Positions 29,020 through 37,678 of a stretch of 64,000 nucleotides of DNA are shown here, piece by piece. Below the pieces are notes generated by a model that saw only the letters and a list, made by a program, of their open reading frames with translations, was not told the origin of the DNA and searched no databases. Location of the stretch: contig JADKJV010000004.1 of assembly GCA_016720825.1 (NCBI GenBank), positions 1 to 64,000 on the forward strand, in the 5' to 3' direction. The translations under genes were made by a program, and so were the position numbers. Within the stretch, counting starts at the first letter, position 1, and the number at the start of each line of letters is the position of its first letter. This DNA is from Chitinophagaceae bacterium. GTDB taxonomy: Bacteria; Bacteroidota; Bacteroidia; Chitinophagales; Chitinophagaceae.

Positions 29020-30186
29020 ATGAAGCATTTAATAGCATGTATCAGCTGGCTGTTTTTAACTGTGCCGGTCTTTGCACAAAACGTAGGCGTTGGTACTGCC
29101 ACACCAGATCCATCAGCAAAAGTGGAAATCAGTTCAAACAACAGCGGACTGCTGATCCCGAGAATGACTACGGCCGAGCGGAATGCCATCAGTTCCCCCG
29201 CAACCGGGTTACTTATATATAATAGTGATACCAATTCACTGGACATGTGGAATGGTACTGTCTGGTTATCATTCAGCGCCTCCGGCTTATTGAATAACGG
29301 TGTGCCTATGGGTCCAACCTGTTTCGGGGTTTGGTCACAGAAAGCGGACATACCTACAACTGCGAGATCAATGTCCACAGCTTTTTCCATCGGTTCAAAA
29401 GCCTATTTCACCTGTGGTTTTGATGTAGCCAATAAAAAAGATTTCTGGGAATTTGATCCTGCAAACGGCAAGTGGACACAAAAAGCGGATTTCCCCGGCA
29501 CGGCCCGGAATTTCGCGGTAAGCTTTACTATCGGAAGTAAGGGATACATAGGACTCGGCACTGATGCTTCAGGAAGGAGAAATGATTTCTGGGAATACGA
29601 TACTATTACAGGCAACTGGACACAACTTGCCGATTTTGGCGGCACACCAAGGGCAGGTGCCATCGGCTTTTCCATCAACGGAAAGGGATATGCAGGGCTT
29701 GGTTATGATGGTGCAGACCGACTTGATTTCTGGGAATATGATCCTCTATTAAATACGTGGACACAAAAGGCAGATTTTGCCGGCGTGGCCCGCTCAACTC
29801 CTGTCGGGTTTTCCATCGGTAATAAAGGTTATGCAGGGACAGGCCAACTTTCCTCCACCGGAAGCTTTAGAAAGGACTTCTGGGAATTTGACCCGGTAGC
29901 GAATACATGGACAGCCCGCCTGGATTTCCCCGGCGTTGCCCGGGTGGGTGCAACAGGATTCAGTATTGGCAACAAAGGATACATCGGACTCGGCGTTACA
30001 ACCGGTAATTCATTAAGAAAGGATTTCTTTGAATTTGATCCTGCTACCAACACCTGGGTGCAGAAGATGGATTTCGGTGGCACCGCACGGAACAATGCCA
30101 TGAGTTTTGTGTTGAATAATAAAGCGTATATCGGCTTTGGAACTGATCCGGGGGTGAGGAAGGATTTTTGGGAGTACTGTCAATAG
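29020..30186 (+). CDS. Secreted Kelch-repeat protein
   Basis: 388 residues. A signal peptide (MKHLIACISWLFLTVPVFAQ) is followed by the NVGVGTATPDPSAKVEIS module ending in LLIPRMTTAERNAISS, common at the N-terminus of Bacteroidota surface proteins. Residues ~110-388 contain six Kelch-like blades with the recurring core DFWEFDPxxNTWTQKADFxG and GSKGYIGLG/NKGYAG. This gives a six-bladed beta-propeller, probably for binding. No type IX secretion C-terminal domain is seen. The gene is bracketed by ~175-base direct repeats and shares its N-terminal module with the FG-GAP gene at 13.2 kb. Confidence 0.85.
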   Translation: MKHLIACISWLFLTVPVFAQNVGVGTATPDPSAKVEISSNNSGLLIPRMTTAERNAISSPATGLLIYNSDTNSLDMWNGTVWLSFSASGLLNNGVPMGPTCFGVWSQKADIPTTARSMSTAFSIGSKAYFTCGFDVANKKDFWEFDPANGKWTQKADFPGTARNFAVSFTIGSKGYIGLGTDASGRRNDFWEYDTITGNWTQLADFGGTPRAGAIGFSINGKGYAGLGYDGADRLDFWEYDPLLNTWTQKADFAGVARSTPVGFSIGNKGYAGTGQLSSTGSFRKDFWEFDPVANTWTARLDFPGVARVGATGFSIGNKGYIGLGVTTGNSLRKDFFEFDPATNTWVQKMDFGGTARNNAMSFVLNNKAYIGFGTDPGVRKDFWEYCQ

Positions 30187-30232
30187 AAAGTTGGAGGGTT
30201 ACCCCAAAGCGATCCCCAAGATCTGCTTTGGG

Positions 30233-30419
30233 GTTGGAGGTTGAACCCTTTGCTTGTACGTTTCCCAAGGTAATCAAAAGTCAAAATTCAAAAGTAAAAA
30301 GCCTTACTAAACCTGTAAAGACTTTTCAATTTTGATTTTTTGACTTTTTAATTTTGACTTTTGAATTCTTTCAGAAATCTTCAACGATAGGGTTCAACCT
30401 CCAACATCCAACCTCCAAC
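30233..30419. repeat. Direct repeat flanking the Kelch gene, right copy
   Basis: Near-identical to 28731-28900 and in the same orientation, with the same inverted ends (TTGGAGGTTGAACCC ... GGGTTCAACCTCCAAC). It fills most of the 326-base gap after the Kelch gene. A third short TTGGAGGGTTACCCC piece lies at 30191-30205. Confidence 0.88.
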
Positions 30420-30512
30420 TGTATTACAACCAAAAATCAAAACCTTGGGATAAACCCAATTTTCATTTCTCCCCACATTTTTTTATATTCGGTATACAAA
30501 AAACGACTTGCC

Positions 30513-30908
30513 ATGCTTAAAATCGGACATTTAAAAGAAGGGGATATTATTTCCATCAACGACGAAGGCGTTACCCGCGAGGGGACCGTGGTTAAAATAA
30601 GCCACGAGGAAAACCAGGCATTGGTTGACAACGGCATCCAGGAGTTCTGGTTTAACCCGGAGGAGATGACAGCCATCCCGCTGGACGAGGATCAGCTCCT
30701 CAAACTGGGCTTTACCCGCGAAGAAGAGAACGGTTCGGTGAAATATAAGCGGGATTCTTTCCGCCTGGTGACCCCCAAAAAAGGTGACTTCACCAACGTC
30801 GAAATGTGGTGGCGGGAAGACCGCCGGCATTTCAGTTTCCCCCTCGGCGTGCATGAACTCCAAAACCTGCACCTGGATATGACAAAAGTGCAACTTTTAA
30901 AACATTGA
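30513..30908 (+). CDS. Conserved hypothetical protein (Bacteroidota type)
   Basis: 131 residues, acidic, no signal or membrane segment. It begins MLKIGHLKEGDIISINDEGV, suggesting a small beta-barrel, and ends with a beta-rich half (FRLVTPKKGDFTNVEMWW, HFSFPLGVHELQNLHL). I do not recognise a named domain. The ATG at 30513 was chosen because the upstream frame reads through repeat sequence. A strong terminator separates it from infA. Confidence 0.75.
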   Translation: MLKIGHLKEGDIISINDEGVTREGTVVKISHEENQALVDNGIQEFWFNPEEMTAIPLDEDQLLKLGFTREEENGSVKYKRDSFRLVTPKKGDFTNVEMWWREDRRHFSFPLGVHELQNLHLDMTKVQLLKH

Positions 30909-30960
30909 TTACAAGTACGTTATCGAGCAGCTGAAAACGCTATTAGGAATTCACACACAA

Positions 30961-30992
30961 CCCCCAAATTTTCAGGGGGTTTTTTCTTTTTT
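30961..30992 (+). terminator. Rho-independent terminator before infA
   Basis: Stem CCCCC/GGGGG around AAATTTTCA, followed by TTTTTTTCTTTTTT. It ends the hypothetical-protein gene and insulates the ribosomal operon. Confidence 0.8.
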
Positions 30993-31006
30993 CGCCCTGA
31001 TACACC

Positions 31007-31014
31007 TACCTTTG
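31007..31014 (+). promoter_or_regulatory. Promoter of the infA-rplQ operon, -7 element TACCTTTG
   Basis: This is an exact TAnnTTTG match 16 bases before the infA ATG and directly after the terminator, so the leader would be about 10 bases. The -33 region is T-rich without a clear TTG. Confidence 0.55.
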
Positions 31015-31030
31015 CGTTCCCAAAAATTAT

Positions 31031-31249
31031 ATGTCGAAACAACCTCTTATTAAACAGGATGGTACGATTATCGAAGCCCTGTCCAACGCCATGTTCCGCG
31101 TAAAGCTGGAAAACGGCCACGAGATACTGGCAACCATCTCCGGGAAAATGAGGATGCACTACATCCGCATCTTACCGGGCGATAAAGTAGGAGTGGAACT
31201 GTCGCCATATGATCTGACAAGGGGACGGATTAATTTCCGGTATAAATAA
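31031..31249 (+). CDS. infA: Translation initiation factor IF-1
   Basis: 72 residues, the normal length. OB-fold signatures are clear: IEALSNAMFRVKLENGHEIL, TISGKMRMHYIRILPGDKV and DLTRGRINFRYK. It binds the ribosomal A site during initiation. It is first in the run infA-rpmJ-rpsM-rpsK-rpsD-rpoA-rplQ. Confidence 0.97.
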   Translation: MSKQPLIKQDGTIIEALSNAMFRVKLENGHEILATISGKMRMHYIRILPGDKVGVELSPYDLTRGRINFRYK

Positions 31250-31276
31250 ACGGCGTTAGCTGATAAAAAAACAGAT

Positions 31277-31393
31277 ATGAAAGTAAGAGCGTCCATTAAA
31301 AAAAGAAGTGCGGATTGCAAAATCGTTCGCCGGAAAGGCAAACTGTACATCATTAACAAAAAGAATCCCCGCTTCAAGCAGCGCCAGGGATAG
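31277..31393 (+). CDS. rpmJ: 50S ribosomal protein L36 (bL36), zinc-free form
   Basis: 38 residues: it starts MKVRASIKKRSADCKIVRRK and ends NKKNPRFKQRQG, an exact-length bL36. Only one of the zinc-ribbon Cys is left (Cys14) and the Cys/His partners are replaced, so this is the C-minus form that folds without zinc. It lies 27 bases after infA. A 117-base stretch of short word repeats separates it from rpsM. Confidence 0.95.
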   Translation: MKVRASIKKRSADCKIVRRKGKLYIINKKNPRFKQRQG

Positions 31394-31510
31394 TCATTAG
31401 TCGTTAGTCTGGAGTCTTTAGTCCTGTTCAAACAGCGGAAAACTTCAAACTGGCAACTGGTAACTGGTAACAGATAACTAGTATCAAGTAACAAAAAATA
31501 AACAAGAACT

Positions 31511-31891
31511 ATGGCACGTATTGCCGGTGTTGACTTACCAAAGAATAAAAGAGGCGAAATCGGTCTGACCTATATATATGGTATCGGACCCTCAACCGCT
31601 AAATATATTCTTGACAAGAATAATATTGATCGCAGCAAGAAAGTTCACGAGTGGAACGATGACGAGCTGAATCTCATCCGTAATACCATTACGGAAGAGC
31701 TGAAAGTGGAAGGTCAGCTGCGCTCTGAAGTTCAGATGAGTATCAAGCGTCTGCTGGATATCGCCTGCTACCGTGGTCTCCGTCACCGTAAAGGTCTGCC
31801 GGTTCGTGGTCAGCGTACGAAAACCAACAGCCGTACACGTAAAGGAAAAAGAAAAACAGTGGCCGGTAAGAAAAAAGCCGCTAAGAAATAA
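31511..31891 (+). CDS. rpsM: 30S ribosomal protein S13 (uS13)
   Basis: 126 residues. Signatures are ARIAGVDLPKNKRGEIGLTY, IYGIGPSTAKYIL (helix-hairpin-helix) and CYRGLRHRKGLPVRGQRTKT with a Lys-rich tail. It sits in the head of the 30S subunit and contacts P-site tRNA. It belongs to the alpha-type operon. Confidence 0.97.
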   Translation: MARIAGVDLPKNKRGEIGLTYIYGIGPSTAKYILDKNNIDRSKKVHEWNDDELNLIRNTITEELKVEGQLRSEVQMSIKRLLDIACYRGLRHRKGLPVRGQRTKTNSRTRKGKRKTVAGKKKAAKK

Positions 31892-31895
31892 CCAA

Positions 31896-31927
31896 GCGGG
31901 CGCTCTGGATAACAGGCCGCCCGTTTT
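31896..31927 (+). terminator. Terminator-like hairpin between rpsM and rpsK
   Basis: CGGGCG (31897-31902) pairs with CGCCCG (31918-31923), followed by TTTTC. The U-run is short and the hairpin lies inside an operon, so it may only reduce read-through or act as a processing site. Confidence 0.4.
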
Positions 31928-31995
31928 CGGCTTACATAATATATACATGAATCAATTCCGGATTGCGTCGTAAGCCGGCAGGAGGGAGAGATTCA

Positions 31996-32058
31996 AAGTT
32001 TTTGAGTGAGAGTCAGACTGAGCCCCGCCGAAGTCTGACACGAGCGAAAAAACTTCAA
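31996..32058. repeat. GTCAGACT...AGTCTGAC hairpin between rpsM and rpsK
   Basis: GTCAGACT (32012-32019) pairs with AGTCTGAC (32032-32039) around GAGCCCCGCCGA. Outer arms AAGTTTTTGAGTG and CGAGCGAAAAAACTT extend the stem with mismatches. Similar GTCAGACTGAGC...GAAGTCTGAC units are widespread between genes in Bacteroidota, to my knowledge. Here it lies 29 bases before rpsK. Confidence 0.7.
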
Positions 32059-32086
32059 ACAAAAAAGAGAGAATACCTCCAAAAAC

Positions 32087-32499
32087 ATGGCAAAAGCACA
32101 AGCACAACAGCAGGTTAGCGCTAAGCAAGCTGCTAAGAAAAGAGTGGTGAAAGTGGATTCCTACGGGGATGCTCACGTTTCAGCAACTTTCAACAACATC
32201 ATCATCTCCCTTACCAACAAAAGCGGCCAGGTAATTTCCTGGAGCAGCGCCGGTAAAATGGGTTTCAAGGGTTCTAAAAAGAACACACCCTACGCCGCGC
32301 AAATGGCAGCAGCTGATGCAGCCAAAACTGCTTTTGACGCAGGTCTGAAAAGAGTGGATGTATTTGTAAAGGTCCCGGTTCAGGCCGCGAAAGCGCCATC
32401 CGTTCCCTTTCACAAAACGGTATCGAGATCGTGATGATTAAGGATGTGACCCCGCTGCCCCACAACGGCTGCCGTCCTCCCAAGAAAAGAAGGGTATAA
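32087..32499 (+). CDS. rpsK: 30S ribosomal protein S11 (uS11), one-base frameshift
   Basis: 137 residues after repair. The first frame is normal up to KRVDVFVK (VDSYGDAHVSATFNNIIISL, GKMGFKGSKKNTPYAAQMAA) and then leaves homology. One frame over, the sequence gives PGSGRESAIRSLSQNGIEIV then IKDVTPLPHNGCRPPKKRRV and a stop at 32499, the universal uS11 C-terminus. The break is at the GG at 32371-32372, where GGG is expected (VKGPGSGRE). uS11 is essential, so a base missing from the sequence is more likely than a real mutation. Total length is 413 bases, one short of a multiple of three. Confidence 0.93.
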
Positions 32500-32631
32500 T
32501 AGATTCATTATATCGTCATACAGTCCTGAAAGGATCAGGAATGTTCATTTTAAAAAAGGGTGCCTGATTGATTTTTTAACGCTTTTACTGATCATAGCAC
32601 CGTTTCTAAAAAGCGTAAATGAATAAAAACT

Positions 32632-33237
32632 ATGGCAAGGTACACTGGTCCAAAGACCAAGATTTCCCGCATTTTCGGCGAACCCATTTTAGGTAATGGC
32701 AAATGGCTGGGTAAGAACAGCAACCCTCCCGGTATGCACGGTGAGAAACGCAAGCGTAAAACTTTAGGTGAATACGCCCTGCAGCTCCGTGAAAAACAAA
32801 AAGCCAAATACACTTACGGGATTCTCGAAAAACAATTCCGCAAAACATTCGAGGAAGCCTCACGCCTCAAAGGTGTAACAGGTGAAAACCTCATTAAATT
32901 ACTGGAAGCCCGCCTGGATAATACCGTGTTCCGCATGGGTATCGCTCCAAGCCGCCCCGCTGCCCGCCAGCTCGTAAGCCACAAGCATATCGAGGTGAAC
33001 GGTGAAGTACTGAACGTGCCTTCATACCAGATGAAAGCAGGTGATGTAATCACTATCAAGGAAAGCAGCCGCACAAGGCCTTCAATCACTACCACAGTAC
33101 GTCCGAAAAACCCCAAATTCAGCTGGCTCGACTGGAGCGAAACTGAACTGAAAGGTACTTTCATCACGTACCCCGAAAGGGAAAGCGTTCCTGAGAATAT
33201 CAAGGAACAGCTGATCGTGGAATTGTATTCCAAGTAA
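32632..33237 (+). CDS. rpsD: 30S ribosomal protein S4 (uS4)
   Basis: 201 residues, full length. The S4 RNA-binding domain reads LEARLDNTVFRMGIAPSRPA then ARQLVSHKHIEVNGEVLNVP. The N-terminus ARYTGPKTKISRIFGEPI lacks the zinc-binding Cys cluster, as in many Bacteroidota. It is a primary 16S rRNA-binding protein and often an operon autoregulator. The 88 bases before rpoA contain a GC-rich stretch with GGGCGCCC but no clear terminator. Confidence 0.97.
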   Translation: MARYTGPKTKISRIFGEPILGNGKWLGKNSNPPGMHGEKRKRKTLGEYALQLREKQKAKYTYGILEKQFRKTFEEASRLKGVTGENLIKLLEARLDNTVFRMGIAPSRPAARQLVSHKHIEVNGEVLNVPSYQMKAGDVITIKESSRTRPSITTTVRPKNPKFSWLDWSETELKGTFITYPERESVPENIKEQLIVELYSK

Positions 33238-33325
33238 TCAATGAGGGCGCCCGGACCGAGCAACCGGGCCCCGTTTGGCTGATATCCCTGCTCCGGGAAA
33301 CATACATTAAATCTAAACAACTCAT

Positions 33326-34327
33326 ATGGCCATTTTAAATTTCCAGAAGCCTGATAAAATCATTTTACAGAAAGTATCTGATTTTGAAGCCCAGTTCGAG
33401 TTCCGCCCCCTGGAACCCGGTTTCGGCGTTACCATTGGTAACTCACTCCGCAGGGTTTTACTGAGTTCTCTGGAAGGACATGCAATTGTGGGTGTGAAAA
33501 TCGAAGGCGTAGAGCATGAATTCGCTACCATGAAAGGTGTTAGTGAAGACGTACTCGAAATCTTCCTGAACCTCAAACAGGTTCGTTTCAAAAAAATCGT
33601 TGATCATGACGTGAATAATGAAAAAATTATTCTGTCACTGAAAAATAAAACAGAATTCACTGCGGGTAACATCGGCGAAGGAACCCATTCCTTCCAGATC
33701 ATGAACCCCGACCTGCTGATCTGCACACTCGATGCTTCTGCCCGTATGGACATCGAACTGACAATCGGTAAAGGCCGCGGTTACGTTCCTGCAGAAGATA
33801 ACAAACCCAAAGATGCACCCCTCGGTTATATTCCCATCGATGCCATCTTCACACCCATCAAAAATGTGAAGTACACCATCGAGAATACCCGTGTGGAGCA
33901 GCGCACCGACTTCGAAAAGCTGATCATGGAAGTTTCTACCGATGGTACCATCCATCCGGAAGAAGCCGTTAAACAGGCTTCCCGCATCCTGATCCAGCAC
34001 CTGATGATCATCACTGATGAGAACATCACTTTCGATAACAAAGAAGAGAAGAAAGAAGACCTGGTGGACGAGCAGACACTGCAACTCCGCAAAGTGCTGA
34101 AAACCCCGCTCGAAGATCTCGATCTGTCAGTACGTGCTTTCAACTGTTTGAAAGCCGCCAAGATCAACTCACTGAGCGAACTGGTACAGTACGAACAGGA
34201 AGACCTGATGAAATTCCGCAACTTCGGTCAGAAATCACTGGCTGAAATTGAACAAGTGCTGACCGAACGCGGCCTGCACTTTGGAATGGATCTGGTGAAA
34301 CTGGGTGTGGATTTGAGCGAATTATAA
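33326..34327 (+). CDS. rpoA: DNA-directed RNA polymerase subunit alpha
   Basis: 333 residues. The N-terminal dimerisation domain shows PLEPGFGVTIGNSLRRVLLS and GVKIEGVEHEFATMKGVSED. A linker rich in Lys/Glu (EEKKEDLVDE) leads to the C-terminal helix-hairpin-helix domain (RAFNCLKAAKINSLSELVQY, FGQKSLAEIEQVL). Length and domain order are standard. Confidence 0.97.
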   Translation: MAILNFQKPDKIILQKVSDFEAQFEFRPLEPGFGVTIGNSLRRVLLSSLEGHAIVGVKIEGVEHEFATMKGVSEDVLEIFLNLKQVRFKKIVDHDVNNEKIILSLKNKTEFTAGNIGEGTHSFQIMNPDLLICTLDASARMDIELTIGKGRGYVPAEDNKPKDAPLGYIPIDAIFTPIKNVKYTIENTRVEQRTDFEKLIMEVSTDGTIHPEEAVKQASRILIQHLMIITDENITFDNKEEKKEDLVDEQTLQLRKVLKTPLEDLDLSVRAFNCLKAAKINSLSELVQYEQEDLMKFRNFGQKSLAEIEQVLTERGLHFGMDLVKLGVDLSEL

Positions 34328-34333
34328 TGTGTA

Positions 34334-34509
34334 AATGTGAGAATGTGGAAATGTGAAAATGGAAGCAGTCTCACTTCAAAGTTTTTTCAAATATAGTAGG
34401 TTGTAATTCCTGACACGGTGCAACCGAAATTCAGTAACCGGAATGTGAATGGTTAATGTGAATTCAAAATGAGTGATTACTCATTTCCACATTTCCACAT
34501 TCTCACATT
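34334..34509. repeat. Inverted repeat AATGTGAGAATGTGGAAATG between rpoA and rplQ
   Basis: Left arm 34334-34361 and right arm 34482-34509 are reverse complements over 28 bases with one mismatch, with a ~120-base centre. It lies wholly inside the 198-base rpoA-rplQ gap, in an operon of essential genes. The right arm ends 16 bases before the rplQ ATG. Confidence 0.88.
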
Positions 34510-34525
34510 CTCAAATTTAAACGTC

Positions 34526-35008
34526 ATGCGTCACGGAGACAAAGTCAACAACCTCAGCAGAACCAAAGCCCACAGGGCTGCCCTGTTGAGCAACCTGTCC
34601 TGCCAGTTAATCACACACAAAAGGATCGTTACCACCCTCGCCAAGGCGAAAGCCCTGCGCGTTTACGTGGAACCCCTGATCACTAAAGGAAAAGACAACA
34701 CCACCCACCAGCGCCGTGTTGTATTCAGCTACCTGCAGGATAAAGAAGCAGTCACTGAACTGTTCAGCACCATCGCTGAAAAAATTGCCGGCCGCCCCGG
34801 TGGTTATACCCGCATCATTAAACTCGGCACACGCCGCGGTGACAACGCTGAAACAGCCATGATCGAACTGGTTGACTTCAACGATGTTTACGGTAAGGGT
34901 AAAGGTGAAGCTAAAACTGCAACGAAGAAAACACGCCGCGCCGGAAGCAAGAAAAAAGCTGAAGGTGATACGGAAGCCGCTTCAGGTGAAGTAAAAGCAG
35001 CAGAATAA
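34526..35008 (+). CDS. rplQ: 50S ribosomal protein L17 (bL17)
   Basis: 160 residues. MRHGDKVNNLSRTKAHRAAL, NLSCQLITHKRIVTTLAKAK and a GGYTRIIKLGTRRGDNAETA block are diagnostic. A Lys/Ala/Glu-rich C-terminal tail of ~40 residues extends past the usual core, common in Bacteroidota. The ATG at 34526 is used because the frame upstream reads through the inverted-repeat arm. It is the last gene of the ribosomal run; a terminator follows. Confidence 0.96.
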   Translation: MRHGDKVNNLSRTKAHRAALLSNLSCQLITHKRIVTTLAKAKALRVYVEPLITKGKDNTTHQRRVVFSYLQDKEAVTELFSTIAEKIAGRPGGYTRIIKLGTRRGDNAETAMIELVDFNDVYGKGKGEAKTATKKTRRAGSKKKAEGDTEAASGEVKAAE

Positions 35009-35030
35009 TTTGAATGCTTTATATAGACTG

Positions 35031-35058
35031 AAAGCCTCCGTAACTGGAGGCTTTTTTT
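35031..35058 (+). terminator. Rho-independent terminator after rplQ
   Basis: AAAGCCTCC (35031-35039) pairs with GGAGGCTTT around GTAACT and is followed by TTTTTTATTTT. Confidence 0.9.
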
Positions 35059-35060
35059 AT

Positions 35061-35182
35061 TTTACCACAAAGTGCACTAAGTAATACACAAAGTTCACAA
35101 AGTGGGATGCTTTGTGGCCGTTGCGTGCCCGACGAAGCGAAGCGAAGGCGGGTGTATTCCTTTGTGATCCTTGTGGTAAAAT
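35061..35182. repeat. CACAAAG-type inverted repeat, copy 3
   Basis: Left arm TTTACCACAAAGTGCACTAAG, then CACAAAGTTCACAAAGTG; right arm CCTTTGTGATCCTTGTGGTAAAA (35159-35182). A GC-rich centre (GCCCGACGAAGCGAAGCGAA) separates the arms. It follows the rplQ terminator and precedes ppc. Confidence 0.8.
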
Positions 35183-35239
35183 TCTCCCTAAAAAATCTTA
35201 TTTTCAATTTCACGCTTGCTGCCCCCTAAATTGTAATCT

Positions 35240-37678
35240 ATGGACTATTCCTCCAACCGTGGCCTGCAGCATTTCCGCAGTGAAGTCGGACTCAAATACC
35301 AGCTGTACAACAGCCTGTTCACCTCTTTGCCTTTTCACCGCATTGAAAAGACCGGTATCCTGTTATCCCTGTTGTCCAACAACTGCGAAGAAGGCTATAA
35401 GAAAAACCAGAGCCCGGCTGAAATCATGGAGGACTTCTTCAACCGGCATACGATTTATACCAAAGAACAGGACCGCAATGACCTGCTCTTCCGTTTTGTG
35501 CAATATGTGGAAAGACAGGTTGTGTTGTTTGATGCATTAGAAGACGCTGCATTCGGGCAGGTGAATGATATGAATGGCCCGGGGACCATGAAGCAACTGG
35601 AATCAGATGTGATGCAGTCAGAAAAAGAAAAAGAACTGACAGAGAAACTGAAAGATTTTTCTATCCGGCTTGTACTCACAGCGCATCCCACCCAGTTTTA
35701 TCCGGGATCTGTTTTAGGTATTATTAATGATTTGTCGCGGGCCCTGGCTGCCAACCAGACAAACCTCGTAAATACGTATTTGCAGCAACTGGGCAAAACA
35801 CCATTTTTCAATAAGAAAAAACCCACACCATACGATGAAGCCGTGAGCCTGGTCTGGTATCTCGAAAATGTTTTTTATCCGGCTGCAGGACGCATCATCA
35901 CCAATCTTAAATCCCATTTCCCCGATGCCGTGAATGATGAAAACCCGCTGATCCGGATGGGCTTCTGGCCCGGCGGCGACCGCGATGGCAATCCTTTTGT
36001 AACACATGAGATCACCCTGCAGGTAGCCGACGCACTGCGTGGTGCCATCATCAAGTGTTATTACATGGATGTGCGTAAACTCAAACGCAGGCTTACGTTT
36101 GAAGGCGTGGATAGCCTTGTATCAGGACTCGAAACAAAACTCTATGATAACCTCTTTATCCCCGGACATAAAACCAGCCTGGATAAAAAGGAGATCATCG
36201 CCACACTTACCGAGATACGTGACATACTTATATATAAACATAACCGGTTATTCCTGCACCTCGTGGATAACCTGATCCATAAAATCCAGTTATTCGGATT
36301 GTATTTTTCAACGCTGGATATCCGGCAGGACAGCAGCATACACGACCAGGTCGTTAACATACTGGCTGAAACAGCCGTTTTGCCTGCGGGCTTCAGTATA
36401 ATGGATGATCAAGCCAAACTTGATGCATTGACCTCCCTGCAACCCATTGCGGCAACGCAGGAGACTGATCCGATGGTGCATGAAGCACTCGAAACAATCC
36501 GGGCTATCAAACAGATCCAGCATTATAACGGTGCAGAAGGCTGCAACCGGTATATCATCAGTCAGTGTAAATCGGCATTGCATGTAATGGAAGTGTATGG
36601 ATTGTTCCTGCTGGCAGGGTGGAAGGAGGAAGAACTGAATATTGATATCATCCCTTTGTTTGAAACGATAGATGACCTGCAGCATGCCGGCGGTATCATG
36701 GAAACATTGTACCAGTTCCCTGCTTATAAAAAACACCTGGCAAAACGAATGAAACGCCAGACCATCATGCTGGGATTCTCTGATGGTACAAAAGACGGTG
36801 GTTACCTCATGGCCAACTGGTCTATTTATAAAGCCAAAGAAGAACTGACCCGTTTATCTGCCAAGTATGATGTGGATGTGATCTTCTTTGACGGCAGGGG
36901 AGGTCCTCCTTCACGCGGTGGTGGTAAAACGCATAAGTTTTATGCTTCCATGGGGCATAACATTTCCAACAAAGAAATTCAGCTGACCATACAGGGACAA
37001 ACCGTAAGTTCCAATTTTGGGACAACCGATGCCGCACAGTTTAACATTGAACAACTGCTCAATGCCGGTATCTCCAACGGATTATTTTCTTCCAGGCTGA
37101 ATACGCTTACAAAAAAAGAAGAAAAACTACTGGAGGAGCTGGCAGATGCCGGATACAATGCTTACCGGAAATTCAGGGATCATCCCTATCTCGCCGATTA
37201 TTTGCTGCAGGTGAGTCCGCTGCGTTTTTACAGTGAAACCAATATCGGCAGTCGCCCCGCCAAACGCGGATCATCTTCCGGTATTTCACTGAAAGACCTC
37301 CGGGCCATTCCTTATGCCGGTTCCTGGGCCCAGCTGAAACAGAATGTGACCGGTTATTTTGGCGTGGGAACAGCATTAAAAGAAATGGAAGAAAAGGGCA
37401 GGATCGGGGAGATCCAGGAACTGTACCGTGAATCATTATTCTTCCGCACCCTGCTTGATAACTGCGAAATGGCGATGATGAAATCCTTCTTCCCTTTAAC
37501 TGCTTATTTATCCAAGCACCCCATTTATGGCGGTATCTGGCTCGCGATCCGGGAAGAATATGAACTGACCCGCCAATACCTTGGCAGGGTGACCGGCAAC
37601 CGTGAACTGATGGCGGCTTACCCGATCGAACAGGTATCCATCGCTGGTGCAAATGACCTGCACCGCCGGAAAAAATGA
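35240..37678 (+). CDS. ppc: Phosphoenolpyruvate carboxylase, 3' end apparently missing
   Basis: 812 residues. The enzyme adds bicarbonate to PEP to make oxaloacetate. Catalytic blocks are present: LVLTAHPTQFYPGS (active His), MGFWPGGDRDGNPFV, and FFDGRGGPPSRGGG, the Bacteroidota variant of FHGRGG. Homology appears to stop at MAAYPIEQVSI. The last ~13 codons (AGANDLHRRKK) are the aguB N-terminus read out of frame, so the usual last helices are absent. The end of ppc and the start of aguB seem to be fused by a deletion or assembly join near 37635-37645. The N-terminus is well supported. Confidence 0.88.
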   Translation: MDYSSNRGLQHFRSEVGLKYQLYNSLFTSLPFHRIEKTGILLSLLSNNCEEGYKKNQSPAEIMEDFFNRHTIYTKEQDRNDLLFRFVQYVERQVVLFDALEDAAFGQVNDMNGPGTMKQLESDVMQSEKEKELTEKLKDFSIRLVLTAHPTQFYPGSVLGIINDLSRALAANQTNLVNTYLQQLGKTPFFNKKKPTPYDEAVSLVWYLENVFYPAAGRIITNLKSHFPDAVNDENPLIRMGFWPGGDRDGNPFVTHEITLQVADALRGAIIKCYYMDVRKLKRRLTFEGVDSLVSGLETKLYDNLFIPGHKTSLDKKEIIATLTEIRDILIYKHNRLFLHLVDNLIHKIQLFGLYFSTLDIRQDSSIHDQVVNILAETAVLPAGFSIMDDQAKLDALTSLQPIAATQETDPMVHEALETIRAIKQIQHYNGAEGCNRYIISQCKSALHVMEVYGLFLLAGWKEEELNIDIIPLFETIDDLQHAGGIMETLYQFPAYKKHLAKRMKRQTIMLGFSDGTKDGGYLMANWSIYKAKEELTRLSAKYDVDVIFFDGRGGPPSRGGGKTHKFYASMGHNISNKEIQLTIQGQTVSSNFGTTDAAQFNIEQLLNAGISNGLFSSRLNTLTKKEEKLLEELADAGYNAYRKFRDHPYLADYLLQVSPLRFYSETNIGSRPAKRGSSSGISLKDLRAIPYAGSWAQLKQNVTGYFGVGTALKEMEEKGRIGEIQELYRESLFFRTLLDNCEMAMMKSFFPLTAYLSKHPIYGGIWLAIREEYELTRQYLGRVTGNRELMAAYPIEQVSIAGANDLHRRKK

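Noticed and set aside
28731..30419. CRISPR-like look of the repeated blocks
   Set aside because: There are only two long copies with a gene between them, no short regular repeats with spacers and no cas genes.
32360..32380. Programmed ribosomal frameshift in rpsK
   Set aside because: There is no slippery heptamer or downstream structure, uS11 is not known to need one, and the same kind of indel occurs in many other genes here.
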